Shown one piece after another: positions 46,001-59,625 of a stretch of DNA of 64,000 nucleotides; the first letter of the stretch is position 1, and each line of letters begins with the position of its first letter. The translations under genes and the position numbers were made by a program. Under the pieces are notes generated by a model. That model did no database searches. It worked only from the letters and a program-made list of their open reading frames with translations, and had not been told where the DNA came from. This DNA is from Mactra quadrangularis (taxonomy: Eukaryota; Mollusca; Bivalvia; Venerida; Mactridae), in assembly GCA_025267735.1 (NCBI GenBank), contig CM046311.1, positions 32,898,895 to 32,962,894 on the forward strand, given 5' to 3'.

Positions 46001-49000
46001 CCATCTGCAATCAAGGCTGTTTTTATTTACCTTACACGCGATTGGTCAATATTGTTATTCGAGGGCGGAGTTACGTCGAATGTATACAAACTTGTCGGTA
46101 ATCTTCGGAAACTGTGTGTATGGCGCGAAATCTGAATGTAAATATTATTGTTTACAATACATGGATGCGGCCTAGATTTTTAAAGTTATTTTTTGGAAAG
46201 TGTATTTTGTTTGTAGATTTGGCATTATCACCATGTGATTAACTCATGTATACGTATTTTTTGCAATAGTTAACAGATTTTATAAAGATTTTTTAATCAA
46301 ATCCATTTTAGGCCCTTTAAGGAAACACACGCTGACGGGTTAAACTGTTACGGCAAGTTGGAAATGGTTTTCCGAAAATAGAGCAAAGAAAATCTTCGTG
46401 GATCCGTTGAGAAAGATCTTTGACAGCCAGTTTCATTATTTATTCTTAATGCATAGCTTGACTTGCTCCAATGAATGAAACACAAGTCAACCTTTGTATT
46501 AACGTTATAATGACTGGAAAATTCGTCGTATTGAACACAGTCACAGAATGGAAGAAGCACAATCCGTTAGGATGTTGGAGTTGCAAAGCGTCAAATTTTT
46601 GGCCCTTGATTTACAGTATTGTGAGAAATAGATTTGTTATTCTTGTTGAAAAACTCTGTATAACGTTATTTTATAAAGAACAGGACATCGTTTGTCTTAT
46701 TTGCTTATAAATGTTAAGATTACAAAGAAAAACATTTTGAATCGATGAACAAAATGGCGGACATTTGACAATAATTTATGTTACATTATTATGAGAGGCT
46801 GCCCGAGGGGACAAGGTATATATGAACTCACACACGGTCTATATGGATTTTTTTCGCACACCCGATCAGCCAATTAAAATCCGTCATTTCTATTTGAAGT
46901 ATTATAAGATTATTTTCCTCGGGGTCTACTTTGCCCAATGATTAGAAACAACAACCTAAACCAAACATATAGATTGTAATAAACAAACAAGCAATTATAT
47001 ATACATGTGACCTGAGCGGTAACAAAAGAAATACTCATAAACTACCATACAAGGATCGGGTTTTAACGCAAGGGGTGCTGAAACCACCAGGATAATAATA
47101 CGTTAGATGTCACGACTGAATGAAACCAAAATAGCCAGGAACGGAACCAATGCTGTTTGAACTACCCATAACTCAAACCAACAAATACCTAATCGCTAGA
47201 AACAAGTTCGAGCCTCAGCACAAGAGACGTTAAAACCACCAGGAGTTTTAACCAACAACTCCTACAACTAACCAGGCAGGTTAAGCAGCCAATTTGGCTG
47301 TTTCCCTTGGCTGGCTGCTAAAGAGGGGTTGGACTGTATATTGAAATATGTAAATATATTTCCTCCTATATCCACAAAGTTTAGTCCATCCTCATTAATC
47401 TGATATATTTTTCAATGAGTTTAAGTAACATCTTCATGCTTCCATTTGAGTTTAAAGTTGACTACTATGAGCCATATTAAAAATAGAGTAAAAATATTGC
47501 TGACATGCAATTTTTCTATTTTCAATCGAAAACTAACGTACTTTTGCATTAAAGTTGATTTTTTTCCTCCTACACATACAAAATATGATTCTAAGATGAA
47601 ACATTGTCTTTTTGCTTCCATTTTTGTTTCAAAATCCATACTAACATTCGTGTTTCTTTTTCGTGTGTTTTGTTTATATTATTGAAAAGTCGGTCCAGCC
47701 GCCTCGAAGTAGCAATATATGCAGACCCCTTTCAAAAGAGACAAAACTGAAGTGACATTCATATCTCTTTTTATCCGAGATTTCATATAAAATCCATGCT
47801 TCACGTAAAACAATACTGTAGATACATGTGTACTGATGACAAGATGATTTGCAAGGTTGGTACATTTTAATAATATCATTGTTATGCACTGATACGTATT
47901 ATACCCCTAATGTTGATAGTGTTATTGATAAAGGGGTCATTATACAGCGGTCACCAACCATAAACCTTTAATTATTACAGGATGACACTGATAGGATTAA
48001 TGTCTGCCCACGGCAATATTAAAAAAAAAATATTTCCGCGGTTATTGATTAAAATTTGAATGTCCGTTTTATAACTAAAACTTAACTCGCTGAATATTTA
48101 TGTAAGAGAAGTATGTTATATTCTTAAATATACTTGTTGTTGCTCTTAAAAATCATGATTCATGGTTCAAGAAAAAATTCTGGTTTTAAGATCAAAGTTG
48201 CACTACATTTAAAACGAACATCACCAATTATTACTTATCAACAAAAGTCCATGTAAAAAGGGACTGTTAACAGATTGTTACTGGATCAATAATCCAGTCA
48301 ATTATTTTTTATGTAACTTATAGATATTTTATGTTTGGTGCAGCCAGAGATTTACATAACATCATACAAAATCCCTGGTGCAATTTATTGCAGAAATATG
48401 CCTGTTTCACTAATATTATTAGAGCACAAACTTCAACACATGGATGAAAGTTTTCTGTATTAATAATGATTTCATTGTTTTGAGTTTTGATCTAGCTATG
48501 TAATTGAAATACGAAATCTGCATATTTCAGTATTTTAAAGTAGGTTTTAAGTACATGTACATTCATGATGTCCAACTTTCTCTCATGTCAACGACGCCAC
48601 TATCATAGTATGATAATACCTTCTAGTTTTAAAAAAATATCATGTAAGTATTTTGCTCAGTCACAAAATACCATATCAAATACTAATCTATTGTCTGATC
48701 TTATCAGTTAGTGTGAAACTATGAGTGCCCTATATATTTTAGTCATCATATTTGTTATATCGATTTTCTATCGGTTTATGACACTGCACACTATCGATTT
48801 ATCAATTAACTTTAATATAAACTCTAAAATCTGGCGTAAAGGGAACAAACCCAATCACAGATTTTGTCTCCCTTCAAGGACGAGTGAACTTCTTTTTTGT
48901 ACGTAATAATCTCCACATGAAGTTTACCGCCATATTAAGCTGTTTTATTTAGATTTTTACTTCATATTTATACTCAGCAGCCTTACAAACGTACATATTG

Positions 49001-51152
49001 ATATATTGAAAGCCAGTAGGAATCAATTTATAACAGTTAGATATGAAAAATGTTTTGGTTTTTTTTGGTGAAAAATGGGCGTGTCCGACTTTCAAGGGGT
49101 ATGTACAAGGGGTTGATGGGGTCACACAAAAAATGTTGTCGATTCTATCATCATATTGATGGAACCATATTTTAAACATGACCTCACATGGTTATCTTTA
49201 AAAAATGAAAATTAACCCCCCCCCCACACTTTTAAAACGTAGTTTTGTCTCTGTCTGAAATATCTGTTTGCTCAGTCTTTTAGCAGAGTGAGAAATTGAA
49301 CGTGAGAAACTTTTGAGGGATGCAAAGGAGGGTGCTATCAACAAGAAAGGTACTTCTTTACAATGTTCGGTACATTTAAGTAGGTTTGAATAAGGTGTGA
49401 TTGATCTTTAATGTTTAGAACTTGAACATTTTCTGCAAAGTCCAAAACAGAATTTTGTCTTTTTAAGATGCAGCTTAAGGGAATGTTTCCTGTCATTGGC
49501 AACTGATATAAGCTGACAATCTGCGTAGACAATCTTACAATAGCTTAAGCTTCATTTTTGTCTATTTTTAATAAATTCTGAACATTGCTATAATAGATAC
49601 TACTTCAAAGTTTAACTACTTTTTAGACTTCCACCGTTTTTTACCAGAATGACATTTACCTAACCGAAGTACCTTTTTAAATATGACAACAAATAGTTCA
49701 GTCATTGTATTACTATAGTTTGGTAATTAGATCACAAAATATATTTAAGGTGTCCAACACAGATACGTTACAGATAGAAGTATTTACCGTTGAAACTGTT
49801 ACATTTTATGCGACGTAAAATGATATTTTTCAATTCCATCGCATGTTATATTTTTAAGACGTTAGCCGAACAACTGCATTCTATATAGAGAAGGTGAATA
49901 TACCACCTCTATACTAAGACGTACAACCATTCGCAGTATTCGGCCATTTGGTTTGCAACAGAATAAAATGCGGCATACGCAGACAAAATCGTTGTATGTT
50001 TTCTGTTTCAATACAATTATTATTAAATTTGAAAAAAAGAATGATCGCTTATCACTACGGGAATATCAATCCATAAATACAAAGTAATTTTAAACTTCAA
50101 AAGGTACAGATGCATTGTCAAACCATGTATTCTACTTTCGATTTCAAATGTTTGTGTACAGAATGACATATGTAAACACGTTACCTAGATGGGGGTTTAA
50201 CAACCGGTTAAAAGTTTAATTTAAATGAGCAAAGATGGTTGGATAGTTAATTTTTATCTAGTAGACAAAAAAAACTTTATTTATTCAGTACAGTTGAATG
50301 GGGAAATTTTTAGAATGTAAACATTACTACGTGTTTTCAGGTAAATAAACAGTTTTACCCATGATGCTGAGCGTCTCCGTACAAAGGTCAGTTAGACCGT
50401 TTGTGTACAAAATGGGACAACTGGTCCCATGGACAACTGGTCCTATGCTATTTTGACTGGGGTGGACAATTGATCACCTTGATAGTTTTGCTATGCTTGA
50501 CATCTAGTCCCACGTCAATTTGAAAAGGGTTGACAACTGGTATTATGTCAGTTTGATAGGCGTTGATCCCACCTCCCCTATTTAAGTTCCATAATAAGGT
50601 GATCAATAGAATTTATTATCAATTTAATTAAACACTTATTTATCTTATCAATATAGTCCCACTGATAGGTGGACAGTCACCATAACCAATTTATGCAAAC
50701 TTTTACAATAACAAATTTGATTTTATCCAGATGGCTTTAATGAAATTGAGTGTTTTGCTAATGTCCCTCTAGTTAAAATAGTTGATAGTTCTTTTAATTT
50801 ATGTAATATAGTGGTCATTGACACATTATATAAGTATAAATCGGGACATTTTATCTACCTGGTTTATGCCCAGTATATGACTCATTTTTACAGCAAATTG
50901 AGACAAGACCCCTTCGTAATTCGCAACTATTATGGAACATAATTTAGACAAAATACTTCAAACGACCCCATGCATCCATCGCTGAACAAGTGTGGTCAAA
51001 ATGCAGAGAACTGTTTACAGTAGAACTTTTAACCGTCTTTGATCAACAGAACGTAAACACCAGGACTGGTTTGATGCAAATGATTAAAAGATACAGGCAT
51101 TTTGGAGATAGAAATAAAGAAAGATACCACCTGTAAACGATATTCTATTTTA
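46001..51152. other. Long non-coding stretch, no gene recognised
   Basis: Open frames near 46348-46710, 47421-47889, 48721-49179 and 49338-49532 overlap on both strands and show no domain. A C-run is at about 49217. A self-complementary CAGCCAA..TTGGCTG block lies at 47286-47318. Variants of GGACAACTGGTCC recur around 50416-50545. None of this makes a gene. Confidence 0.4.
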
Positions 51153-51183
51153 ACGATGTCTCATGTTATCCTAAACGAGGTAA
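51153..51183 (+). repeat. Solitary MITE end related to 12692-12961
   Basis: TGTCTCATGTTATCCTAAACGAG differs by one base from the right end of the nested MITE at 12.9 kb. No partner TIR was found nearby. Confidence 0.5.
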
Positions 51184-51784
51184 ACTAATTAATATATAAG
51201 TTTCTGTGTTTATAATTAAAGGATATATATAGGATCAAGTCTAACACTGACCATAGACAGCAAAGAAAATACTCATTTATCTGGTACAATTACGTATTTT
51301 ATATGATAAGAATTTCAATTAAATGAAGTTTTCACGTTTACGTTTTTTTCACATTATTTCTTGCATTTCTACATGTAGACACAAACCGGAAAAAAAATTT
51401 GGTTGACAAAACCTAAAACAATAGATTTTATTACAATTTGTTTTAGATGAAGTCGTGTCATAGAAAACATTGTTTTCCCTATAATCTAATTAAGCCATCT
51501 AAACCCAATCTGATTAAAACCCGATCTAAAATTTTCCGCTCGCCTAATTTTGATCTGACCTTTTTCAAACGAGGGTCACGTTCAGGTGACCTTTTCTCAT
51601 CGTAATATTAATGACATAATTGTTTCGATACGTAACTTGTTTACATCGTCTACGTCACGCAATTTGAAATGAGCCGTCCAGTCGTAGAATGTGATTAATA
51701 CCGCTAACCCTGTCATCTAGATCAAAGCTACGCATTAAAAAGTCGACATAAAGGTCATCTCGACGTGACCCTCCATTGAGATAG

Positions 51785-51935
51785 TAGAGATTATGTACGA
51801 CAATGCTCTACCGCGGGTTCGAAATCCGGTCGCGGTAGGTCATACCCTTTACATGAGTTGTCGGCCTCATGGTAGGGTAAGCTAGCCGTCGTATACACCT
51901 GACCTGAATATGTGTTAAATGTCGTATAAAAATCT
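51785..51935 (+). repeat. Decayed SINE fragment
   Basis: B-box-like GGGTTCGAAATCCGGTCGCGG followed by GTCATACCCTTTACATGA...GGTAGGGTAAG, and a GACCTGAATATGTGTTAAATG 3' part, parallel the SINE body at 29684. The A box is lost. Confidence 0.55.
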
Positions 51936-52317
51936 TCATGGTTGTAAGACAGTTTCTATGTCTGCTGCAACTGAATATGTCTTAAATATGTGACTTTAAA
52001 CTTAGACAACGTGTCACAAAATAATATCAATTTTAAACGATTCAAAACGTCAAAAAAGTGCGACATGAGAACATGACACTAAAAAGGTACAATATATCAA
52101 CACAAACATGAAATATTTATATTAAAACAATACCTTCAAAATAAAATGACCATCAGTGTAAGAACAACATTGATACTACTCAGTTGTATCATTAGTGTCC
52201 ATTAGAGACCACATGTATATTCTCTTCCATAAAATTCATCTTAATGTAAGAAATCTGTCTATAATTTCTTCTATATTCAAACAGGAAGTGAACTCGTAAG
52301 AATTTAAAACTTTTATA

Positions 52318-52945
52318 AACATCTACAGTTCGTCCACGTTAACATTGCGTATATAAACATATCAAGTTTCATTACACACCAATATTTAGGGGTGTATTAT
52401 CGTTTTCAGTTTTATAGTTTAGTTATTTGACACTATTGTATAAACATACCACTATATAAAATTTAAAATGTACATATACAGTTTATAAAATAAATATTAA
52501 ATCTCAAAGTTGTATGTTTTAATCCGTAAAATGCTGTTCATGCATCAGCTTATTTACCTATTCAGTGGGCAAAACCATTGTTTAAAGTACAAAAACACGC
52601 ATGACCTAGAATACGAACTGTCTACGTCTTGTATTAATATTCAAAATTATTTATAGACACATCTATACAATGTACAGTTCGTCCACGTAAACATTGCGTA
52701 AATAAACATAGCCAGTTTCATTACACACCAATATTTAGGGGTAATTATTTTTATAATTTTATAGTTTAGTTAATTTACACTTATTATTAAAAACTATTAC
52801 ATAGAATTTTCAATGTGCATATACATTGTAAAAAATAAATGTTAAATACCAAAGTGGTATGTTTAAATCAGTAAAATACTGTTCATGCATCAGCTTATTC
52901 ACCTATTCAGTGGTTAAGTCTATTGTTTAAAGTACAAAACACGAG
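52318..52945 (+). repeat. Tandem duplication, period ~350 bp
   Basis: Two copies (about 52318-52600 and 52668-52945) share TACAGTTCGTCCACGT, ACATTGCGTA, CATTACACACCAATATTTAG, CTGTTCATGCATCAGCTTAT and CCTATTCAGTGG. About 85% similar by eye. Confidence 0.8.
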
Positions 52946-53135
52946 TAGTTATCCTCATCTTTTCAGATATAGGTCATCCTTCTTCATCTACATAAATCCG
53001 CCATCTTGAATTGAGGAGTCAATTTTTCAACCAATTATTCCTTTAAGTAGTTTCCACTTGACTTTTCTTCAAACCGGATATTTTTGAAGTGTTACACCGG
53101 AAAACGGAAAACGACTATTATGAGAACTTTATTGT

Positions 53136-55701
53136 TAGTTCAGTCAATACAGCTAAAAAAAAAATAGGCTAACCTAGACAAAATTGCAACAGAATTTATT
53201 TTTGTACCATGTGAACGTTCGTATTCATAGTAATATCCAAAAAAAAAGTTGCACTCAAAAATTCGAGGGGAAAGTCCTTTTTTGGACAAAAACGTTAAAC
53301 ATGAACAAAAATGTGGATTAGCTCCCTTTACAACTATCTTTTATCATATACAAATGAAAAATCATTTTGGATTAGCTCCCTTTATAACTATCTATTATCA
53401 TTTACGAATGAAAACAATTGTAAAAATACAACTTATTATTCAAATTCTTTTTAAATACAAAATTCAAAAAGGTCATTTTTGATTTTTTTTATAAATGTGT
53501 CAAAAAAGATTTTAAAACGAGTCATTTATCTGGAATCTGCTTTACATGTATCTTTCATGCGTTTGTACTATAACTAGTGCTTGTACTATAATTAGTATAA
53601 CAATAATAAATAAGAGACATAATTGTTCAGTTTTCGGATAAAAGTACTAAAATAATATCTAAAAGTGCGAATTTTTGGAATCAAATCGTATACAATTTTC
53701 AAAAATCATAATTGATAATAACTTTTAGTTTACTACAAATGTGTTTAAAAAGGGTTTAAATTTCATTGATATGAATGTAATTATCATTTAATGAACTAAT
53801 GTGATTTAAGTACCAACACAATACCTGAAACTATGAATTTTTGGAATCAGCTTCTCGTGTATCGATTACAAAAGCAGATTTAATAGTCAACAAATGCTTC
53901 CAAACAAGTGTTGTAGTTCATGCTACTACACGTATGTAATACAGATGAATAATAGGTATTACATAAATAAATATTTAAAATATCATTTGTTACTTTTGTA
54001 ACTGTTTTTACACATGAAATGTTGTAACAGTATACATTTGTTACGGAATGTACTTAGTTACGTTCTGCTTTTTATAACCTGAGGTTTAGCTTTTGATCAT
54101 TGTCACTGTCGGTATTTTCGCTATCAGAGGCTTAACTAGATCTTAACACTGTGCAAATGATTGAACACACAAGTCCGTCATCGAATAACTTTATGATATC
54201 TTCAGGGACAGACTATAACTTAGTCTTTACAGGCTGAACATTTCCATTAACAGACTCACATCCCTACTCACATGGATTTAATACTATGTTGTCCTTTCAT
54301 ATTGCGTCAAATGTTTAAAACAAGCTTTTAATTTTGCACGCACGATGTTGCATTGACTACTTTAGTAGCGAACTATTGCAAAGGGAGGTTGTTCGTGTGG
54401 CCAATTCATAATGAACAATAGAGCATTATGATCTCTCGCCAGTTTTGATGTCTACATCCTTTGGGATGTCTATATATATTTGAACGGCTTCTTTGAACTG
54501 GGTGTAAGTTCTGGGAAATTTTAAAATTACTGATTTTACAATGTAAATGATGTTAAAGCTGTCAGGCGTCCAATTAAGGTATGCATAAAAGATAGAGAAG
54601 TAAACACAGCATATGACTTTTTTTAATTTAGCCAAGTCCCGTTCTCGACTTTCCTTACTTGTCAGACCTGAAGACAATGTTTTGGTCAAACAGGTTAGTA
54701 CGATGGCACAACAAAACCAACAGCAGTTTATAATTTTAAATAATGACGGGGAAAAGCTATACGTAACTCATACACAAAAAAGTAAAAACTCATTTAAGCT
54801 CAAATATATAGTGTGATGCTATATTCATGAGTAAATGAAACAAATAATATATCAAGTGAATTAAGCTTAACTTGGTTATCATCTCGTTTTTTAAATCAAT
54901 TTTATGAGATAACATTAATTTTTGGAGTTTAAAGTTTCGTACTCGGCACTCAGACAACAAAAATATCGTGACACAAATTTAACACTAAACATGATCAATT
55001 TTGGTCCTAATGCGCTACCGTAGTACAATATTTCTATTTGTCAAGGTCGTCACCAAAAACGGTATTTTTAATTAATTTACTGTCATATATAAAATATATT
55101 CGATATAGGTGTATATGTTCACATCGGAAAGTCAACTCAGAAGCAAAATACTACCGGCATCCATTACTTTTTGTGACCCAAAAGCTATATTCACTGCGGG
55201 ACAGAAGTACGGAAGCGTTGCAGCGCCTTGTAATATAAGTAGAAAATGCATTATTTAAAATTCATTTTTCATCACGTTCCCCTCTTTATTGGGAGTGCAA
55301 CTTTTTGGTGTGTGTTATTGTATTGATGGTCTTTCACATAGTATAATGAACCCGGGTCGATAGCGCAGTTGGTAGCGCGCCGGGATTTGGATACTCGTGC
55401 CCGAGGGGGTGCGGGTTCGAATCCCACCCGGGGAGGTTATACCCTTCCATGAAAATTTGACAACAATGTCGATTTTTCTCCATTGATTAGATAATATGGA
55501 GAAGTTTCCGGCCTTCTAGAAGGGTAGGTGAGTACTGGTAATAGACAATGGTCCAGGAAAGCTAGGTTAGGTGCGCTGGACGCCGTGAAATGACCTAAAT
55601 TGTGTTGATACGGCGTTAACTCCAATAAATAAATAAATACATAGTATAATTATATATTCTGTTGCAATTTTGTCTAGGTCAAAAGCTGTATTGACTGGAC
55701 T
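53136..55701. mobile_element. ~2.6 kb element with long terminal inverted repeats
   Basis: The left arm from 53136 has CAGTCAATACAGCT, CCTAGACAAAATTGCAACAG, then AAAAAGTTGCACTC and GAGGGGAA (to about 53275). It is mirrored by the right arm (about 55275-55701), which is split by the SINE at 55348-55638. TIR length is about 150 bp without the SINE. A 58-bp tandem repeat (TTAGCTCCCTTTA.AACTATC) sits inside at 53320-53415. The open frames inside (54426-54689 minus, 54613-54816 plus, 55038-55238 plus) match nothing I know. Probably non-autonomous. Confidence 0.7.
55348..55638 (+). mobile_element. tRNA-derived SINE nested in the long-TIR element
   Basis: Same structure as 29684-29976, with intact A and B boxes. 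ACATAGTATAAT flanks it on both sides (55336-55347 and 55639-55650), a 12-bp target duplication. It is inserted into the right arm of the element, so it is younger than that element. Confidence 0.9.
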
Positions 55702-56430
55702 ATGTTCCAACCTCAGGAAAATGAGCATTCGGAACTCCTCGGCCGTTCGCTACGAATAACCTCGGACAAATTTAGGAAAAACCGGTGTTGAAGTAAACAA
55801 ATACACGATCGTTAAGTCAGTGAAAAAATATTTGGCTCGAGCTACGCTCTCACCCAATATTAATTTACTGACCCGGTATCACACCGTATCCGGTCAGTAA
55901 CTGACTGTGTAACTAATAATATTGTGGCAGGAATGCCTTACATACATTCAGTTGATTACACATGTATAACTACTCCACATAATGATGTATCTGCAATACT
56001 TATTCAAGCGTTAATTTGATGGTTCATACTGGTTTACTTTAGTGAATAGTGAGGGTTTTTCAAATGTATAAAAGCATGCAAGTTTAATGTATTATGTATA
56101 GTTTTCTTAAAATAATGTGTGTTAAGGCAGTCCGCTACCCAATCTGCGCATGCGCCATTTTTTGTCGTGATTTACACGTATAAACTACGTTACGTCGTCA
56201 CCGTTATAGGAATTTCCAATTTTGTATGCTAACTGCTAAATAGTCGACTTTTTTAAATTAAGAATATCCTATGTTCCCAGCGTCATTTTTTGGTTAAAAT
56301 ATCATACGAAAAAATCAAATGATGTACCTTAAACGCTAACATCTGTGGGACATTTAAATAATCTTAGTCGAGAAAAAAATCAATTTTTGACGATCGACGT
56401 ATATAGCATACACTTTCAACACTCTTATCA
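55702..56430. other. No gene seen
   Basis: Includes GC-richer sequence near 55840-55910 with ACTGACC..GGTCAGTAA self-complementarity, and CG-containing sequence near 56140-56220. Confidence 0.4.
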
Positions 56431-57680
56431 AGAGTTGTCGTTCGTAGGTCTACGTGCACTTGCCTCAACGTTAGTACACATGGTGATGTTTGGAGATTGA
56501 GCGATCATGTTTTCATCAAATAAATTCGATTAAGGGCCACGCTTGCAGGTATGTTAAATCCTTAAACATTCTATGTATTTTTATCATACGTGTGTCATTT
56601 TGGTTGATAATATTTGTATGACTGTATTTTAAACTTCACTTATGACGCGGAAGTAGAATGACGCAATATGTAAACAATAATCAAGGTCATGGTGATTTAT
56701 ATTTGATTCACAAAATTATTAACACGTTTAATTTGAAAACATTGGTGACGTTGATATTTTGATAAATTTATATGCTGACATGTGTTATTCGGTGTGGATG
56801 GTTTCAATTCGGAGGCAACTTGTCTAGACAACACGTCGCCAAAATCGTAGATCTACAAAATGCATTGAACAAATTCATTTAGTTTTATGTTTAGTTTTAT
56901 TTTAGAGTCTATTCAAGGAGACATTATTATTTAAATTTTCAGATTGTTTTTCACGGAGTTTGATCATCCTGTTTGACTTGATGTAGATATAAGAAAATAA
57001 GTTTGCTGTAACTCCATTCACAACAATAAAAGGTTTGTTTACATTTCATATCCCACCATCTATGTGCTAAAGCTGTTCAGGGGCAGCTCAATATTTTTTT
57101 AAAGGGGTAAAACCTACGATTTGCTCACCAACGATGTAATTTTAAGCTTTATTGCTTGAACGTAGTTATTTAAACGGGGGGGGGGGTGCACCATGGACCT
57201 TTCCTTTTGGTTAACTACAGCTAGCCAATTTATAACTTGGAAAGTAAACAGAGAAACTGAGTATATTGTTGAATAGATATCATGGCACAATAAAATATGG
57301 TTTCTTATCAACAATGAGAGAAATATGATATAACATTTGTCTCCTTTTAAGTATTATATTAATAAGTTAAATTACCTTCAAGTATTCTATCATCATTCTT
57401 CCATTTGTTATATTTGTCAATAATTACTGCTGATATGCCAATTGCAATTTGATTGTTTATTCTGAAGTTTCTGTATATATGATTTATTTTATACTGCACC
57501 TTTATGTTTCTTACTTTCAGGTAGCTGACATATTGAAGTGTGCCATAATGATGATACTCAGATGGTTAGGGAACAGACTTTAAATCAATAGGACTACCAA
57601 TAAAATATTTGTTTCACAAAGCCACAAGTGATTGATGAAATGTTATAAAAAAATTGAAATAAAATGAATTTTAGAACTAC
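56431..57680 (+). ncRNA. Candidate spliced non-coding transcript
   Basis: Possible exons: first exon ending CTTGCAG|GTATGT at 56548, middle exon 56943-57032 (AATTTTCAG| ... AAAAG|GTTTGT), last exon from 57521 (TACTTTCAG|). Poly(A) signals AATAAA lie at 57599 and 57658. No long open frame. A G-run lies at about 57177-57186 in the intron. Confidence 0.3.
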
Positions 57681-57750
57681 CTTTTGTTTGTTCATTTTAT
57701 CTTATAGATATGCTTGGTTTCGTTTGGATTGATGTTGACAAGACAATATT

Positions 57751-59362
57751 TATATATATATACCGCATTTGTATAGCGCTCTTTCCATATTGAATATATG
57801 TTCAAAAGCGCTTCACAATCATAAGCATAATTAGGAAAAAAACAAGTTTAAATGAAAATGAAACTGAATAATAGATGATAAATATAAAAAACCCATAAAC
57901 TGAAGAGTAATATAAAACTAAGAATTAGTGATCAATAAAGTGCTAATAGCAGTTTAAAAACAACAACAACAACAACAAAACCAGTGAATTTTCAACTGTA
58001 AAAAAATAGTGAATGAGAGATAATGGATTGTTGGTAGAACGGCAGCAAAATGGTCGATAGGGAATCAGGCCAATGCCCCGAAAATTCATGATTGCAAGGT
58101 GCAAAGTTGGATTTTAATCTAAGGCTCCTGCCCGAACATCCACCAGCATCATCGCCCGCGCGTCCCCCAACAATGCATTAAATATTAATAAAGTAAAAGT
58201 GATAATAGTTATGATTAGAGTATGAGAAAATGCGGCCACCAACCAATAGGGAATCCAGCCCGATGCCTTGAAAAATCCATGATTGCAAGGTGCAAAGTTG
58301 GATTCTAATCCAAGGATCCCTCTGGAACATCCATCAGCGGCTGTGCCTGATTGGTTAGATAAGGTATTAATCTTAAAGGTAATGATTATATTATTGGTGG
58401 AAAGGCAACACCTAGCCAATGGGGAATCTGGCTAGATGCCCTAGAAAATCCATAATTGCAAGGTGCAAAGTCCGATTCCGGTCCAAGGATCCCGCCAGAA
58501 CATCCATCAGTGTCAGCGCCTGATTGGTTAGATAAAGTATTAATCTTAAGGGTAATGAGTAAATAAATTGTGAAAATGCAACCCCCAGCCTATGGGGGAA
58601 ATTGGCTGGATGCCCTGGAAAATCCATAATTGCAAGGTGCAAAGTTAGATTCTAATCCAAGGAACCTGCCAGAACATCCATCTATGTAAAATTTCTTTAA
58701 TTATAATGAATTTTAAAAAAGTAAGTTTTTAAAAGTTTCTTAAAACTGTACAAAGACTGAGCTTGTTTTATTTCTAATGGGAGATTATTCCAGTAATGAG
58801 GTGCTGCCCAGCTGAAAGATTTGTAACCAAATGTAGTGGTTTTAACTTTTGGTACAACTAAAGATAAGGTATTATTGGAACGCAGGTTTCTAGCAGGAAT
58901 GTAGATGCCAAACATGTCTCTTACATATTTTGGAGCAAGACCATTCAATGCTTTAAAAGTATGCAATAAAACTTTGTATTGTATTCTAAAGACAACAGGG
59001 AGCCAATGCAATTCTTTTAATATAGGAGTAATATGACTATTAAGAGATATCTTAGTAATAATACGAGCTGCTGTGTTCTGCACACGTTGCCGTTTTTTAA
59101 GACTTGAATCTGAGATGCCAATAAGAAGAGCATTGCAGTAATCCAAACGAGATGTGACCAATGAATTCACTAGGGTTTTTGTTGCATCCATGGACAGATA
59201 TTTCCTTATTCGACTTATGTTTTTAAGATTGATGTATGCACTTTTTATCACATGATTTACTTGGCGCTCCATGTCCATGTGTGATGTAAAGTATGTTCCA
59301 AGATTCTTTGCATAACTAGTAGATTTGATCAGAGAATTTAGCAAATAATACAACCCATGCAC
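57751..59362 (-). mobile_element. CR1/L2-like LINE, 3' portion with minisatellite 3'UTR
   Basis: The frame 59362-58697 encodes the C-terminal part of an RT polyprotein. It includes RIRKYLSMDATKTLVNSLV, SRLDYCNALL, QRVQNTAARIIT, LHWLPVVFRIQYKVLLHTFK, LNGLAPKYV and SFSWAAPHYWNNLPLEI. This LDYCN..QNTAAR..LHWLPV series is characteristic of CR1/L2/Rex-type LINEs. Downstream on the minus strand are about 600 bp of ~175-bp repeats, then a 310-bp tail ending AGCGCTATACAAATGCGGTAT(AT)n. The catalytic RT motif is missing, so the copy is 5'-truncated near 59362. The remaining frame is intact to its stop. Confidence 0.8.
58075..58690 (-). repeat. ~175-bp minisatellite, ~3.5 copies, in the LINE 3'UTR
   Basis: ATTGCAAGGTGCAAAGTTGGATT starts recur at about 58091, 58280, 58455 and 58630. 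Each unit also holds CCAAGGATCC, GAACATCCATCAG, CTGATTGGTTAGATAA and CAATGGGGAATCTGG. The overlapping open frames at 58114-58642 follow from the repeat and are not a gene. Confidence 0.85.
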
Positions 59363-59625
59363 TGATTAAAAAATCAGTTTTATTGTTGACAATTATAACA
59401 GCCATGTCAATATAAATGGCTCTCTCTACTAGCCATGCAGAAGACAGTAATTCACAGTTGTAAATCCCTATCTGCTGTTCTGTGTAGTAACTAGTTTTCA
59501 GTAACAAATCATCTTCATGACATGGTTAAGGAGGTACTACTTGGAAATGAACACTATGACTATTTATGGTTCCTAGTAAGAACCTCAGTGAATGATCATT
59601 TAATACGACACATACAAAATATATA

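Noticed and set aside
46348..46710. Two overlapping open frames of 70 and 79 codons
   Set aside because: No domain, no splice or poly(A) context, and the two strands overlap.
58114..58642. Repeat-containing protein gene
   Set aside because: The frames follow the 175-bp minisatellite and overlap each other in different frames. The context is a LINE 3'UTR.
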